DNA from: Frigidibacter sp037095735
GTDB lineage: Bacteria; Pseudomonadota; Alphaproteobacteria; Rhodobacterales; Rhodobacteraceae
Direction of reading: 5' to 3'
Assembly (NCBI RefSeq): GCF_037095735.1
Contig: NZ_JBAWKD010000005.1
Span: forward strand, 124,001 to 188,000
DNA: 64,000 nucleotides
The notes under the pieces were generated by a model. The model did not search any database. It worked only from the letters and a program-made list of their open reading frames with translations, and had not been told where the DNA came from. Made by a program: the position numbers and the translations under genes. Of this stretch, positions 53,197 to 61,652 are shown in pieces (the first letter of the stretch is position 1; the number at the start of each line of letters is the position of its first letter).

Positions 53197-54711
53197 TCAC
53201 TTGAAGGCGATGTCGCTCAGCTGCAGCTGCGAGTTCGTCGCGATCGTCGGCTCGAAGCTCACGCGCTTGCCGATGCGGGCGAAGTTGACCATGTGGAACA
53301 GCGGCACGTCGGCGACCACGCCATCATGCACATAGGCGATCAGCTCCTGCCAGAGTTTGGTGCGCTCGTCGCCGGTGGCGGCGGTGGCCTTGGCGATCAG
53401 CTCGTCGACCTTCGGGTCAGAGATGCCCGACTGGCGGCCTTCGCTGTCGTACTTGAAGAACATGGTGAACACCGGGTCGCCGCGGCTGTTGTCATGCTGC
53501 ACGGCCAGGGCATAGGGCGGGCGGCCGTCCTTGTAGGGCTTGTTGTACAGCTCTTCGACCTGGGCGACTTCCATCATCTGGACCTTCACGGTGAAGCCCA
53601 CGTCCTGCAGCATCTGCGCCATCGCCTCGACCGTTTCCAGCACGTTCGGGAACAGGTTCGAGCGGCCGACGAGCGTGATCGGCGTGTCGACCGGCACGCC
53701 GTCGGCCTTGGCCGCGGCCAGCAGCTCCTTCGCCTTTTCAGGATCGAAGGGCCAGGGCTGCACGTCGGGGTTCGCGCCCAGCGTCGTCGGCGGCACCAGC
53801 GCCGCGGCCTTGACCACGCCCTCGGGCAGCAGCGTGCCGATGAAGGCGTCGCGGTCGATGGCCAGGTTCATCGCCTCGCGCACGCGCTTGTCGCTGACCG
53901 GGGCCACGCCCGAGTCGATGCGCAGGTAGAAGGTTTCCGAGTTCAGATACGAGACGTCGGTGGTCTTGTCGGTCGCGTCGATGGCCGAGATCGAGGGCGC
54001 GAGGTCGGCTTCCCCCTGCGCGACCATCGCGGCGGCCACGGCCGGGTCGGTGCGGAATTCGTAGGTGGCCTTGGTCACCGCGGGCTTGTCGCCCCAGTAG
54101 TCGTCGCGCCGGCTCAGCACGATGTTCTGGCCGGGCTTCCACTCGGTCAGCTTGTAGGGACCGGTGCCCACGGGTTCACGGATGAATTCCATCGGCGTTT
54201 CCGAGGGGACGATGGTGACCAGCGACAGCATCAGCGGCAGGATCGGCTGGGCCGGAGCGGCGGTGATGTCGATGGTGTGCGGGTCGACGACGGCATAGGA
54301 CAGCTTGGTGTCGCCGAAGTAGCGCGGCGTCTCGCAGGTCAGCTGGCTGGACATCGCGCGCTCGAACGAATGCTGGACGTCGGTGGCGTCGAAATCGGTC
54401 CCGTCCGAGAACTTGACGCCCTCGCGCAGGTGGAAGCGCCAAGTGCCGGGCGTGGTTTCCTCCCACGAGGTGGCCAGGCGCGGCATCACGCCCTTGTCGC
54501 CCTTCACGTCGAATTCGGTGAGCGTCTCGTTGATGTTCTGCAGCACGATCCGACCGATGTTCGAGCGGGTGGCCATGCAGGGCTCGACGAGGTCGACATT
54601 CTCGCCCAGCACGATCGTGACCTCTCCATCGGCCGCCTGCGCCGCGCCGGTTCCGACACCGGGCAGCGTCCACAGAGCCGCTACCGCGGCGACACCAAGC
54701 TTGCGTAGCAT
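53197..54711 (-). CDS. Dipeptide-type ABC substrate-binding protein (SBP_bac_5)
   Basis: The 504-aa periplasmic protein has a signal peptide (about 1-26, ending AAQA) and the SBP_bac_5 fold: LATSWEETTPGTWRFHLREGVKFSDGT, VGTGPYKLTEWKPGQNIVLSRRDDYWG and REAMNLAIDRDAFIGTLL. The family takes peptides, nickel, glycosides and opines, so the ligand cannot be called. Context (sugar-acid enzymes, sialidase-like protein, shared operator motif) suggests a carbohydrate derivative. GGAGGA precedes the ATG. Confidence 0.9.
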   Translation of the reverse strand: MLRKLGVAAVAALWTLPGVGTGAAQAADGEVTIVLGENVDLVEPCMATRSNIGRIVLQNINETLTEFDVKGDKGVMPRLATSWEETTPGTWRFHLREGVKFSDGTDFDATDVQHSFERAMSSQLTCETPRYFGDTKLSYAVVDPHTIDITAAPAQPILPLMLSLVTIVPSETPMEFIREPVGTGPYKLTEWKPGQNIVLSRRDDYWGDKPAVTKATYEFRTDPAVAAAMVAQGEADLAPSISAIDATDKTTDVSYLNSETFYLRIDSGVAPVSDKRVREAMNLAIDRDAFIGTLLPEGVVKAAALVPPTTLGANPDVQPWPFDPEKAKELLAAAKADGVPVDTPITLVGRSNLFPNVLETVEAMAQMLQDVGFTVKVQMMEVAQVEELYNKPYKDGRPPYALAVQHDNSRGDPVFTMFFKYDSEGRQSGISDPKVDELIAKATAATGDERTKLWQELIAYVHDGVVADVPLFHMVNFARIGKRVSFEPTIATNSQLQLSDIAFK

Positions 54712-54847
54712 CTGATCCTCCCTGATCACCTGATCTTGCCGCCGCGCTGCGGTCCCTGCCGCTGCGATCCGACGGGCGGACATGTCGTCCGCATGGTCCC
54801 TGCCGGCCTCTGCCTCCTCGGCCGGATGGCCCAAGGTGACGAATTCA

Positions 54848-54862
54848 CCGGCAACTTGTCAA
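54848..54862 (-). promoter_or_regulatory. Candidate GntR operator a (ABC operon)
   Basis: On the minus strand TTGACAA-G-TTGCCGG keeps the core CAAGTTG and one full arm of the proposed regulon site. It lies about 140 bp upstream of the binding-protein start. Confidence 0.4.
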
Positions 54863-54966
54863 CTGTTCTTCTCTCTTGCGGGGTATCCGGCCCGATCGCG
54901 GCGCTCTGTATAGGAATTACCGTTTGTTAGCAGCGATCTAGATTGGGTTCCCCTGAAGTCAACGGT

Positions 54967-54981
54967 TGGTCAATTTGACAA
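54967..54981. promoter_or_regulatory. Candidate GntR operator b (ABC operon)
   Basis: TGGTCAA-T-TTGACAA has an 11-bp perfect core palindrome GTCAATTTGAC and differs from the best copy (63214) in one arm base and the central base. Confidence 0.5.
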
Positions 54982-55070
54982 TATTGGTGGCGGTTCCGGG
55001 CGCGGCGCGATGACAGATGCGCGCCCGTGGTGGAATCGCCGCGCCGTGGCCGGCGGCGCGGCGGCGGGGG

Positions 55071-56213
55071 TCAGGCCGGCACGGTAGCCCCGTAGGCCTG
55101 CCGGTAGATCGCCAGGATGTCGGCCTCGGACAGGTCGCGCGGGTTCCAGTCCAGCAGGCGGCGGATCGCATGCGCTTCGGCCGCCATCGCCGGCAGGTCG
55201 TCCTCGGGCACGCCATGCGCGGCCAGCGCCATGTCGAGGCCGAGCCCGCGGCAGAAGCCCATCGCGCCTTCCAGCACCTCGGTGTCGGTGCGGCCCTCGA
55301 AGCCGAGGGCCTCGCAGACCAGCGCCGTCTTCTGCGGGGCGGCGGCCCGGTTCGCGGCCAGAACATGCGGGAAGATCAGCGCATTCGCGATGCCATGGGC
55401 GATCTTGTGGCGCGTCCCCAGCGGATAGGCGATGGCATGGCCGGCGGTGGTGTTCACCGGGCCAAGGCAGACGCCGCCATAGAAGGCCGCAAGCGACAAT
55501 GCCGCCCGCGCCTCTAGATCCGAGCCGGCGCGGACCGCGCGGGGCAGGAAGGCGCCCACAAGTCGTGTGCCTTCAATGGCATAGGCGTCGATGATCGGAT
55601 GCGCTCGCTTCGAAGTGAAGGCCTCGACACAATGCGCCATCGCGTCGACGCCGGTCGCCGCGGTGATGAAGGCCGGGACCGAGGCGGTCAGATGCGGGTC
55701 GATGAAGGCCGCGTCCGCCAGCATCTGCCGGCTTTCGGTCGCGATCTTGTTCATCGTCGCCGGATCGGTGATCAGTGCGCGGGTGCCGACCTCCGAGCCG
55801 GTCCCGGCCGTGGTCGGCACCTGCACCAGCCGGACGCCACGACGCGGCGCGCGGTTCGGGCCCGAGATTTCGGACAGGGCCTTGCCGCTGCCGATCATCA
55901 CCGCGACGAGCTTCGCGAGATCCATCGCCGAACCGCCGCCGAAGCCGATGATCGCGTCGGGGGCCGCCGCCTCGGCCGCGACGACGGCGGCGGTCAGGTT
56001 CGGCAGATCGGGTTCGGGCATCACCTCGGTGAAGGCCGGCACCGCACCCAGGCCGAGCTGGTCGAGCCGCGAGCCGTTGAACGCGTCGGCGATCACGAAG
56101 GCGCGGGTCACGCCCTCGGCGGCCAGCCAGTCGGGCAGTGCGGCAAGCGCGCCTTGTCCGAACCTGACTACGGGCGGGCGCTGCATCTCCAGCGCGGAAT
56201 CGAGCGTCGCCAT
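55071..56213 (-). CDS. Iron-containing alcohol dehydrogenase
   Basis: The 380-aa group III ADH has the NAD-binding GGGSAMDLAK segment, VPTTAGTGSEV, and the metal-site segments DAMAHCVEAFTS and TTAGHAIAYPLG with HKIAHGIAN, supplying the expected Asp/His ligands. It interconverts an alcohol or hydroxyaldehyde and its carbonyl. The start at 56213 has an AGGA site. It is divergent from the DapA-family gene and shares its operator-rich promoter region. Confidence 0.9.
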   Translation of the reverse strand: MATLDSALEMQRPPVVRFGQGALAALPDWLAAEGVTRAFVIADAFNGSRLDQLGLGAVPAFTEVMPEPDLPNLTAAVVAAEAAAPDAIIGFGGGSAMDLAKLVAVMIGSGKALSEISGPNRAPRRGVRLVQVPTTAGTGSEVGTRALITDPATMNKIATESRQMLADAAFIDPHLTASVPAFITAATGVDAMAHCVEAFTSKRAHPIIDAYAIEGTRLVGAFLPRAVRAGSDLEARAALSLAAFYGGVCLGPVNTTAGHAIAYPLGTRHKIAHGIANALIFPHVLAANRAAAPQKTALVCEALGFEGRTDTEVLEGAMGFCRGLGLDMALAAHGVPEDDLPAMAAEAHAIRRLLDWNPRDLSEADILAIYRQAYGATVPA

Positions 56214-56335
56214 GGGGATCCTCCAGATCATTCAATGTTTCCGGCATCTTGGCCAGAAGATCGGCGCGGGCCGGGCCGCATCACGGCCGGGGCGGCGCGC
56301 CCTGCGTCGGGACAGGTAAAGCCGTGTTGTAATAT

Positions 56336-56342
56336 TTGTCAA
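56336..56342 (-). promoter_or_regulatory. Candidate GntR half-site c (Fe-ADH promoter)
   Basis: TTGACAA on the minus strand matches one arm of the proposed operator and could be the -35 of the alcohol dehydrogenase promoter. The second arm is poorly kept. Confidence 0.3.
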
Positions 56343-56530
56343 TTCCTGCGCTGCGGCGGTTCAGGACGCCATTCAGCGAGCCTCTCTCGTGTGGTGATAG
56401 ATGTGATATCCAAGATAAATTGCGTAAAAGCAATATTTTAAGGATCACGCTCTGCGCCGTGGCTTGTCCCGTGCCGCGGACATGGCACCGTGTGGCACGT
56501 TCGAATCGACCCGCTTTTTCGCTTTCTCTG

Positions 56531-56545
56531 TTGACAAGTTGACCC
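56531..56545 (+). promoter_or_regulatory. Candidate GntR operator d (DapA-family promoter)
   Basis: TTGACAA-G-TTGACCC keeps the CAAGTTG core and overlaps a TTGACA that could serve as -35 for the aldolase operon. Confidence 0.45.
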
Positions 56546-56657
56546 CGCGGCGCAAGTTTCCACGGCAGCAGCGGGGCGGAGGAGCGCCCGGTCCGGCTGC
56601 GCGGGAGGGCGGGCAGGGCCCGGCACCTCCGATGTCTCGCGCCCGACCGGAGGACCC

Positions 56658-57557
56658 ATGAGCCAGAGCGAAGTCTTCGTCGCCCTCGTCACCTGCTTCA
56701 ACGATGACGAAACCATCAACTACGACGCCACGCTTGCGCAGGTCCGCCGCCAGGTCGCCGCCGGGAACAACATCATGTGCGCCGGCACCAACGGCGACTT
56801 CACCGCGCTGACCTTCGAGGAGAAGGTCGAGCTCTGCGGTCGCGTCGCCGCCGAGGTGAAGGGCAAGGCCAAGATCATCGTCAACGCCGGCATGCCCGCG
56901 ACCTTCGAGACGGTGAAGCTGGCGAAGGAATTCGACCGCATCGGCGTCGACGGCATCGCCGTGATCACGCCGTTCTTCATCGCCTGCACGCAGGACGGGA
57001 TGGTGCGCCACTTCTCGACGGTGGCCGATGCCGTCGCGACCCCCACCTATCTCTACGACATCCCGGCGCGCACCCAGAACCACATCGAGCCGGCGACGGC
57101 CCGCCAGCTGGCCGCGCATGGAAACATCATGGGGATCAAGGATTCCGGCGGCGCGCAGGAGACGCTCGAGCAGTATCTGGCGATCGGTCGCGAGGTCGAG
57201 GGCTTCGATGTCTATTCCGGCCCCGATCACCTCGTGCTCTGGTCGTTCCAGAACGGCGCGAAGGGCGCGATCTCGGGTCTGGGCAACGTGATGCCAGAGG
57301 TGGTCGCCGGGATCTGCCGCTCGTTCAACGCCGGCGACATGGACGAGGCTGCGCGCTATCAGCAGATCTTCGGCAACTTCCGCAAGGATCTTTACGGTCT
57401 GGGCTATCCGCCGGCGCTGGTGAAGCGCGCGCTGTGGGTGATGGACAATTCGGTGGGGGCCAGCCGGCAGCCCGCGCTGTTGCCCGACCCCAAGCAGGAT
57501 GCGCAGATCGCCGAGATCCTGAAGAAATACGACCTGCTGGGCGCTGTCCCGGCATGA
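56658..57557 (+). CDS. DapA/N-acetylneuraminate lyase family aldolase
   Basis: The 299-aa class I TIM-barrel protein has Schiff-base K161 in MGIKDSGG and Y133 in YLYDIPAR. The usual GTTGE pyruvate-binding motif is GTNGD (about 43-47), so it is not typical DapA or NanA. It probably cleaves or dehydrates a 2-keto sugar acid. It overlaps the Ldh2-family gene by 4 bp (ATGA), forming a two-gene unit. A GGAGGA site precedes it. Confidence 0.87.
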   Translation: MSQSEVFVALVTCFNDDETINYDATLAQVRRQVAAGNNIMCAGTNGDFTALTFEEKVELCGRVAAEVKGKAKIIVNAGMPATFETVKLAKEFDRIGVDGIAVITPFFIACTQDGMVRHFSTVADAVATPTYLYDIPARTQNHIEPATARQLAAHGNIMGIKDSGGAQETLEQYLAIGREVEGFDVYSGPDHLVLWSFQNGAKGAISGLGNVMPEVVAGICRSFNAGDMDEAARYQQIFGNFRKDLYGLGYPPALVKRALWVMDNSVGASRQPALLPDPKQDAQIAEILKKYDLLGAVPA

Positions 57558-58618
57558 GCGCCGACGGAACCTGCGCCGATCGCTACGCCGCCGCCGACCT
57601 GCTGGCCGCGGCCCGGGCGCTGTTCGCCGCCGCCGGGGTCGAGCCCGCCAAGGCCGAGGCGGTCGCGACCTATCTGGTCGAAGCCGACCTGATGGGCCAC
57701 ACCACCCACGGCCTTGCGCTGGCGGGCTGGTATCTGCAGTTGCTGGCCGACGGCGTGCTGAACGGGGCGGGCGATTACGAGGTGATCTCGGACCGCCCGG
57801 CCGCGGTGGCTTGGCGGGGCAACCGCCTGCCGGGCGCCTGGCTGACTGCCGAGGCGGTGACGCTGGCCGTCGCCCGCGCGGCCGAGACCGGAACCTGCAC
57901 CGTCGTCGTCGGCGACAGCGGGCATATCGGCGCCCTGGCGGCCTATCTGCCGATCGCGACCGGGCAGGGCATGATGGCCTCGATCACCTCGTCCTCGCCT
58001 TCGGGCGCGCAGGTGGCGCCGTTCGGCGGGACCCGCGGGCTTTATACCCCCGATCCGGTCGCGCATGGCATCCCGACGCCGGGCGATCCGATCCTGATCG
58101 ACATCTCGGCCTCGATCACCACGGTGAACATGGCGCAGCGGATGATCCGCGAGGGGCGGCAGTACGAGCACGACTGGCTGATGGATGCCGCGGGTGCGCC
58201 CGCGCGCGATCCGCAGGTGCTGTCGGCGGGCGGCACGCTGATGCCGGTCGGCGGGCTCGATCACGGGCAGAAGGGCTATGGCATGGCCCTGCAGGCCGAG
58301 GCGGTGACGCAGGGTCTGGCCGGCTGGGGCCGGGCCGATGCGCCGAAGGGCACCTGCTGCGCCTTCACGGTGCAGGTCTGGGACCCCGAGGCTTTCGGCG
58401 GGCGCGAGGCCTTCCTGCGCCAGACCGGCTGGCTGGCCGAGGCCTGCCGCAGCAATCCGCCGCGTCCCGGCGTGTCGGCCGTGCGGCTGCCCGGCCAGAA
58501 CGCCGCGCGCCGCAAGGCCGAGGGGCTGGCGCAGGGCGTGCGGCTGCATGACGGCATCATCGCGAGCCTCGTTCCGCATGCGGACCGGCTGGGCGTGGCG
58601 CTGCCGGCGCCGCTTTGA
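57554..58618 (+). CDS. Ldh2/malate-L-lactate dehydrogenase family oxidoreductase
   Basis: The 354-aa protein has the GHTTHGLALAGWYL segment with the catalytic His, NRLPGAWLTAEAV, VVVGDSGHIGALAAYL and DHGQKGYGMALQAEA of the Ldh_2 family. NAD(P)-linked reduction or oxidation of a 2-keto/2-hydroxy acid is expected, such as a sugar-acid intermediate made by the coupled aldolase gene. Confidence 0.88.
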   Translation: MSADGTCADRYAAADLLAAARALFAAAGVEPAKAEAVATYLVEADLMGHTTHGLALAGWYLQLLADGVLNGAGDYEVISDRPAAVAWRGNRLPGAWLTAEAVTLAVARAAETGTCTVVVGDSGHIGALAAYLPIATGQGMMASITSSSPSGAQVAPFGGTRGLYTPDPVAHGIPTPGDPILIDISASITTVNMAQRMIREGRQYEHDWLMDAAGAPARDPQVLSAGGTLMPVGGLDHGQKGYGMALQAEAVTQGLAGWGRADAPKGTCCAFTVQVWDPEAFGGREAFLRQTGWLAEACRSNPPRPGVSAVRLPGQNAARRKAEGLAQGVRLHDGIIASLVPHADRLGVALPAPL

Positions 58619-58627
58619 TCTGACGGA

Positions 58628-58659
58628 ACGGCCGGGGGCGCAGGTGCCGCCGGCCTTTC
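58628..58659. terminator. Terminator between Ldh2 and GntR genes
   Basis: GGCCGG (58630..58635) pairs with CCGGCC (58650..58655), followed by TTT on the plus strand. It sits in the 43-bp gap between convergent genes. Confidence 0.55.
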
Positions 58660-58661
58660 GC

Positions 58662-59360
58662 CTACATCCGCAGATCCACGAAGCCGCCCCCGAACAGCCG
58701 CGTGCGCGAGCTTTCGATATGGGCGCGCATCCTGCTCGACGCCTCGTCGGGCTGGCGGTCGCGGATCGCCTCGAAGACGCCGGTATGCTCGGCCAGAACC
58801 CGCTCCAGCGCCCAGGTGCCATCCGACATCAGCGACTGGCCGTGCAGCTTCATGCCGACATGGATGTGCTCGCGCAGGGCCCGCATCGCGGCTTCGTAGT
58901 AATGGTTGTTCGCGGCGCGGGCGACGGCGATGTGGAAGGCGAAATCCGCGTCTTCGCGGTGCTGGCGCGAGCCGGTGGCGGCGCTCATCAGGGCCAGCGC
59001 CTGTTCGACCTCGGCCAGCGCCTCGTCGTTGTGACGCTCGGCCGCGAGGCGGGCGGCATCGACCTCGAGCGTCATGCGGAATTCGTAGCAGCGCTGGATG
59101 TCGGCGATGGTCTCGACCTTCGCGAAGCCGAGGCTGGTCTGCTTCTGCGGCTGGCGGACATAGCTGCCCGCCCCCTGCCGCGAGTAGACGAGACCCTCTT
59201 CGCGCAGCCGCTCCAGCGCAGAGCGCAGGATCGGGCGCGAGACGCCGAGTTCCTCTGCCAGCACGGTTTCGGCGGGAAGCTTCTGCTGCGCCTGATAGTC
59301 GCCGTTGACGATCCGGCCGTAGAGCTGGTGATAGATCCGGTCGGCGAGCGATGGCCGCAT
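58662..59360 (-). CDS. GntR/FCD-family regulator, probable controller of the 54-64 kb regulon
   Basis: The protein is 232 aa from the ATG at 59360, which has AGGAGAGGG upstream. An ATG at 59378 overlapping the kinase stop would add six residues but has no ribosome site. The GntR winged helix (about 1-70) contains LPAETVLAEELGVSRPILRSALERLREEGLVYSRQGAGSYV. The FCD domain has DADFAFHIAVARAANN and HTGVFEAI, with likely metal-binding His residues. It is co-transcribed with the DUF1537 kinase. It is the only GntR gene in the block whose promoters carry the TTGACAA-type sites. Confidence 0.87.
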   Translation of the reverse strand: MRPSLADRIYHQLYGRIVNGDYQAQQKLPAETVLAEELGVSRPILRSALERLREEGLVYSRQGAGSYVRQPQKQTSLGFAKVETIADIQRCYEFRMTLEVDAARLAAERHNDEALAEVEQALALMSAATGSRQHREDADFAFHIAVARAANNHYYEAAMRALREHIHVGMKLHGQSLMSDGTWALERVLAEHTGVFEAIRDRQPDEASSRMRAHIESSRTRLFGGGFVDLRM

Positions 59361-59377
59361 TCTTGCCCTCTCCTGCA

Positions 59378-60451
59378 TCAGGTCGCCAATCCGAGCGGTA
59401 GGGCGAAGCCGTCCGCGCTTTTAACCATGTCGGCGAGGGCCCGCAAACTTTCCGCGCCGCCGAAGCCGCCGGACTTGGTGAGTATGGCCAGCGGGACACC
59501 ATCGAGCTGCGCGCGGGCCAGCGGGATGCCGAGAAGGATGTCGCCGTCGAGGTCGAGCCGGTCGATCCCCAGCGCGGCGAGGACCGCGTTCGCCGTCTCG
59601 CCGCCGCAGGCCAGCAGGGTGGCGGGCGGGCTGCGGCGGATCCGGGCGGCGATGCCCTGGGCGAAGCGGGCGCCGGCCTCGGCCGCGGGCACGCCGCCGC
59701 CGCCGTCGGTCATCCGCACGAGGGTGACGGGGGCCGTGTAGCCCGTGTCCGGGGTCTTCAGGCCCCGCCCGTCGGGGGCATGCTCGGCGGGGATGCCTTC
59801 CAGCGCCGCGATCTGCGCCAGCGTGATCGGATCGCGCGAGCCCACGGCCATCAGCAGCGGCGCGGGCAGGCTGCCGGCCAATGGGGTAAGGCCGCGGCCG
59901 ATGCGGCGGGCCAGCGCGGCGGACAGCCCGCGGGCGCCGACCAGCACGAGGTCGCGCAACGACCCCGCGGCCTCCAGCGCGGCGTCGAGATCGCCATCGG
60001 ACGCGCAATCCGGCGCGTCGGCGGCGAGGGGCGACAGGGCGGCGGCGACGGGGATCGGTGTCGCGACACCGCTGCCGGTCACCGCGCCCGCCCGCACGAC
60101 GCGGCCCATGTCCGGGATCGCGGGCAGCGCGAGACAGCGGCCGCGGCCGGCCCAGTCGGCCAGCAGCCCGGTCTCGGCCGCGATATGGCCTTTCAGGCGC
60201 GAGTCGACCTTCTTCATCAGGATCTCTGGCGGTCGCGGCAGCAGGTCGAGCGCGCGGGCGACGGCCGCCTGCGCGGCCTCGCGACTGCCGTCGCGCGACC
60301 CGGTGCTGAGCGCGAGCACCTCGGTGCCCGGGCCGACCGAGCCGATTCCCTCGATCCGGCGCAGCACCACGGTGCGCAGCCCTGCCATCGCGAAGGGCGC
60401 GGCGCTGTCCAGCGCACCGGTCAGGTCATCCGCGACGATCATCACTTTCAT
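59378..60451 (-). CDS. DUF1537 four-carbon acid-sugar kinase (DtnK/OtnK-like)
   Basis: The 357-aa protein has the N-terminal domain starting VMIVADDLTGALDSAAPFA and MKKVDSRLKGHIAAETG, and the C-terminal nucleotide-binding segment LLACGGETANAVLAALG and LTKSGGFGG. DUF1537 kinases phosphorylate D-threonate, D-erythronate or 3-oxo-tetronates at C4. The divergent PdxA2 gene suggests a threonate/erythronate-type acid. At 357 aa it is shorter than the usual roughly 420, with a compact middle region. Confidence 0.85.
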   Translation of the reverse strand: MKVMIVADDLTGALDSAAPFAMAGLRTVVLRRIEGIGSVGPGTEVLALSTGSRDGSREAAQAAVARALDLLPRPPEILMKKVDSRLKGHIAAETGLLADWAGRGRCLALPAIPDMGRVVRAGAVTGSGVATPIPVAAALSPLAADAPDCASDGDLDAALEAAGSLRDLVLVGARGLSAALARRIGRGLTPLAGSLPAPLLMAVGSRDPITLAQIAALEGIPAEHAPDGRGLKTPDTGYTAPVTLVRMTDGGGGVPAAEAGARFAQGIAARIRRSPPATLLACGGETANAVLAALGIDRLDLDGDILLGIPLARAQLDGVPLAILTKSGGFGGAESLRALADMVKSADGFALPLGLAT

Positions 60452-60595
60452 GGCAGGTCCTCCTTGGTCGAGACTGGCGCAGCGTCGTAAAGATGTAAAG
60501 CACATCCCGCGGAAACTTGGTGTCATTCTTGGCGTTGAGGCGCGTAAACCCAGTGATGACGGTGGATAACGCCATATCTGCGCGGCCATCTTCAG

Positions 60596-60610
60596 TTGAC
60601 AACTTGTCCT
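60596..60610 (+). promoter_or_regulatory. Candidate GntR operator e (kinase/PdxA2 divergent promoter)
   Basis: TTGACAA-C-TTGTCCT contains the perfect 11-bp palindrome GACAACTTGTC and a TTGACA -35 candidate 58 bp upstream of pdxA2, in the 202-bp divergent spacer. Confidence 0.5.
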
Positions 60611-60653
60611 GACTCGGGTCTTGAATGGGCGCAAGCTGCTGGAGGAAGAAGCC

Positions 60654-61652
60654 ATGACCACCCGTCCCCCCATCGCGATCACCATGGGCGACCCGTCCGG
60701 CGTCGGCGCCGAGGTGACGGTGAAGGCGCTGGCGCAGATGGCGCCCGAGGCGCGCGCCGGTTTCGTGGTCATCGGCGACCGCGACACCATCGAGCGCGCC
60801 CGCCGGGGCGCCGGCTCGGACATCGCGATCGCCGAGTACGGCAGTGCCGCGGCGTCGGGCGCGCTGATCCTGCGCCATGTCGACGTGCCGAACCTGCCCG
60901 GCAAATTCGGCGTGCTCGATCCGGCCTGCGGCGAGGCGAGCTTCCGCTACATCGACCAGGCGGTGAAGATGTCGCTGGACGGTTCGGCCGCGGGGATCGT
61001 CACCGCGCCGATCAACAAGGAGGCGCTGAACGCCGCCGGCCATCACTATGACGGCCACACCGGCATGCTTGCGCATCTGACGGGGTCGAAATCGTCCTGG
61101 ATGCTGCTGGCGTCCGAGCGTCTGAAGGTGATCCACGTCTCGACCCATGTCTCGCTTTCGACCGCGATCACCCGCGCCACGCCCGAGCGGGTGCTGGCCA
61201 CGGTGCGCACCGGGCACGAACACCTCAAGCGCATGGGTTACGAGAACCCCCGCATCGCCGTTGCCGGCATCAACCCGCATTGCGGCGAGAACGGGCTGTT
61301 CGGCACCGAGGATGACAATGCGATCCGCCCCGGCGTCGAGCTGGCGAAGGCCGAGGGGATCAACGTCGTCGGCCCGATCTCGGCCGATACGGTTTATTAC
61401 CGCGCCTATTCCGGGGCCTTCGACCTGGTGATCGCGCAGTATCACGACCAGGGCCATATCCCGATCAAGCTGGTGGCCTTCGACACCGCGGTGAACGTGT
61501 CGCTGGGCCTGCCGATCGACCGCACCTCGGTCGATCACGGCACCGCCTTCGACATTGCCGGCAAGGGTCTGGCGAACCACGCCAACATGATCTGCGCGCT
61601 GGACTATGCCGCGCGGCTGGCCGCCAACCGCAAGGCCGCGGTCCGGGCATGA
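60654..61652 (+). CDS. pdxA2: PdxA2-type 4-phospho-threonate/erythronate dehydrogenase
   Basis: The 332-aa member of the PdxA family has TMGDPSGVGAEV at the N-terminus, TAPINKEAL (about 120-128), metal-site His in GHTGMLAHLTG and YHDQGHIPIKL near 275. Outside B6 synthesis, PdxA2 proteins paired with DUF1537 kinases oxidise and decarboxylate 4-phospho-D-threonate or -erythronate to dihydroxyacetone phosphate. That pairing is present here across a divergent promoter. GGAGGAAG precedes the ATG. It overlaps the next gene by 4 bp. Confidence 0.87.
   Translation: MTTRPPIAITMGDPSGVGAEVTVKALAQMAPEARAGFVVIGDRDTIERARRGAGSDIAIAEYGSAAASGALILRHVDVPNLPGKFGVLDPACGEASFRYIDQAVKMSLDGSAAGIVTAPINKEALNAAGHHYDGHTGMLAHLTGSKSSWMLLASERLKVIHVSTHVSLSTAITRATPERVLATVRTGHEHLKRMGYENPRIAVAGINPHCGENGLFGTEDDNAIRPGVELAKAEGINVVGPISADTVYYRAYSGAFDLVIAQYHDQGHIPIKLVAFDTAVNVSLGLPIDRTSVDHGTAFDIAGKGLANHANMICALDYAARLAANRKAAVRA

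Larger units (their letters stand above)
54712..55070. other. Promoter region of the dipeptide-type ABC operon (no gene)
   Basis: This 359-bp region lies between the ABC operon start and the end of the alcohol dehydrogenase gene. It has an AT-rich centre and two copies of the TTGACAA-type operator (54848..54862 and 54967..54981). On the minus strand a TTGACT (16-bp gap) TAGATC pair lies near 54940..54965, a candidate promoter. Confidence 0.6.
56214..56657. other. Divergent promoter region between Fe-ADH and DapA-family genes (no gene)
   Basis: This 444-bp region has an AT-rich centre (56395..56445), two TTGACAA-type sites (56336 and 56531) and a separate inverted repeat ATTGC-N6-GCAAT at 56419..56434. 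The ribosome site of the DapA-family gene (GGAGGA) lies at its right end. Confidence 0.6.

Noticed and set aside
51895..54708. 937-codon plus-strand open frame opposite the dipeptide ABC genes
   Set aside because: It is composed of Arg, His, Asp and Gln repeats typical of antisense codon bias. Three recognisable genes occupy the other strand.
56658..57557. Calling the DapA-family protein an N-acetylneuraminate lyase because a sialidase-like gene and a NanR-like regulator are in the window
   Set aside because: The pyruvate-loop motif is GTNGD rather than GTTGE/GSTGE, no ManNAc kinase or epimerase is beside it, and the neighbours fit sugar-acid metabolism better.
60654..61652. Treating the PdxA protein as the vitamin B6 enzyme
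   Set aside because: It is paired with a DUF1537 kinase and a hydroxyacid dehydrogenase, not with ksgA/surA or pdxJ, which is the context of PdxA2.
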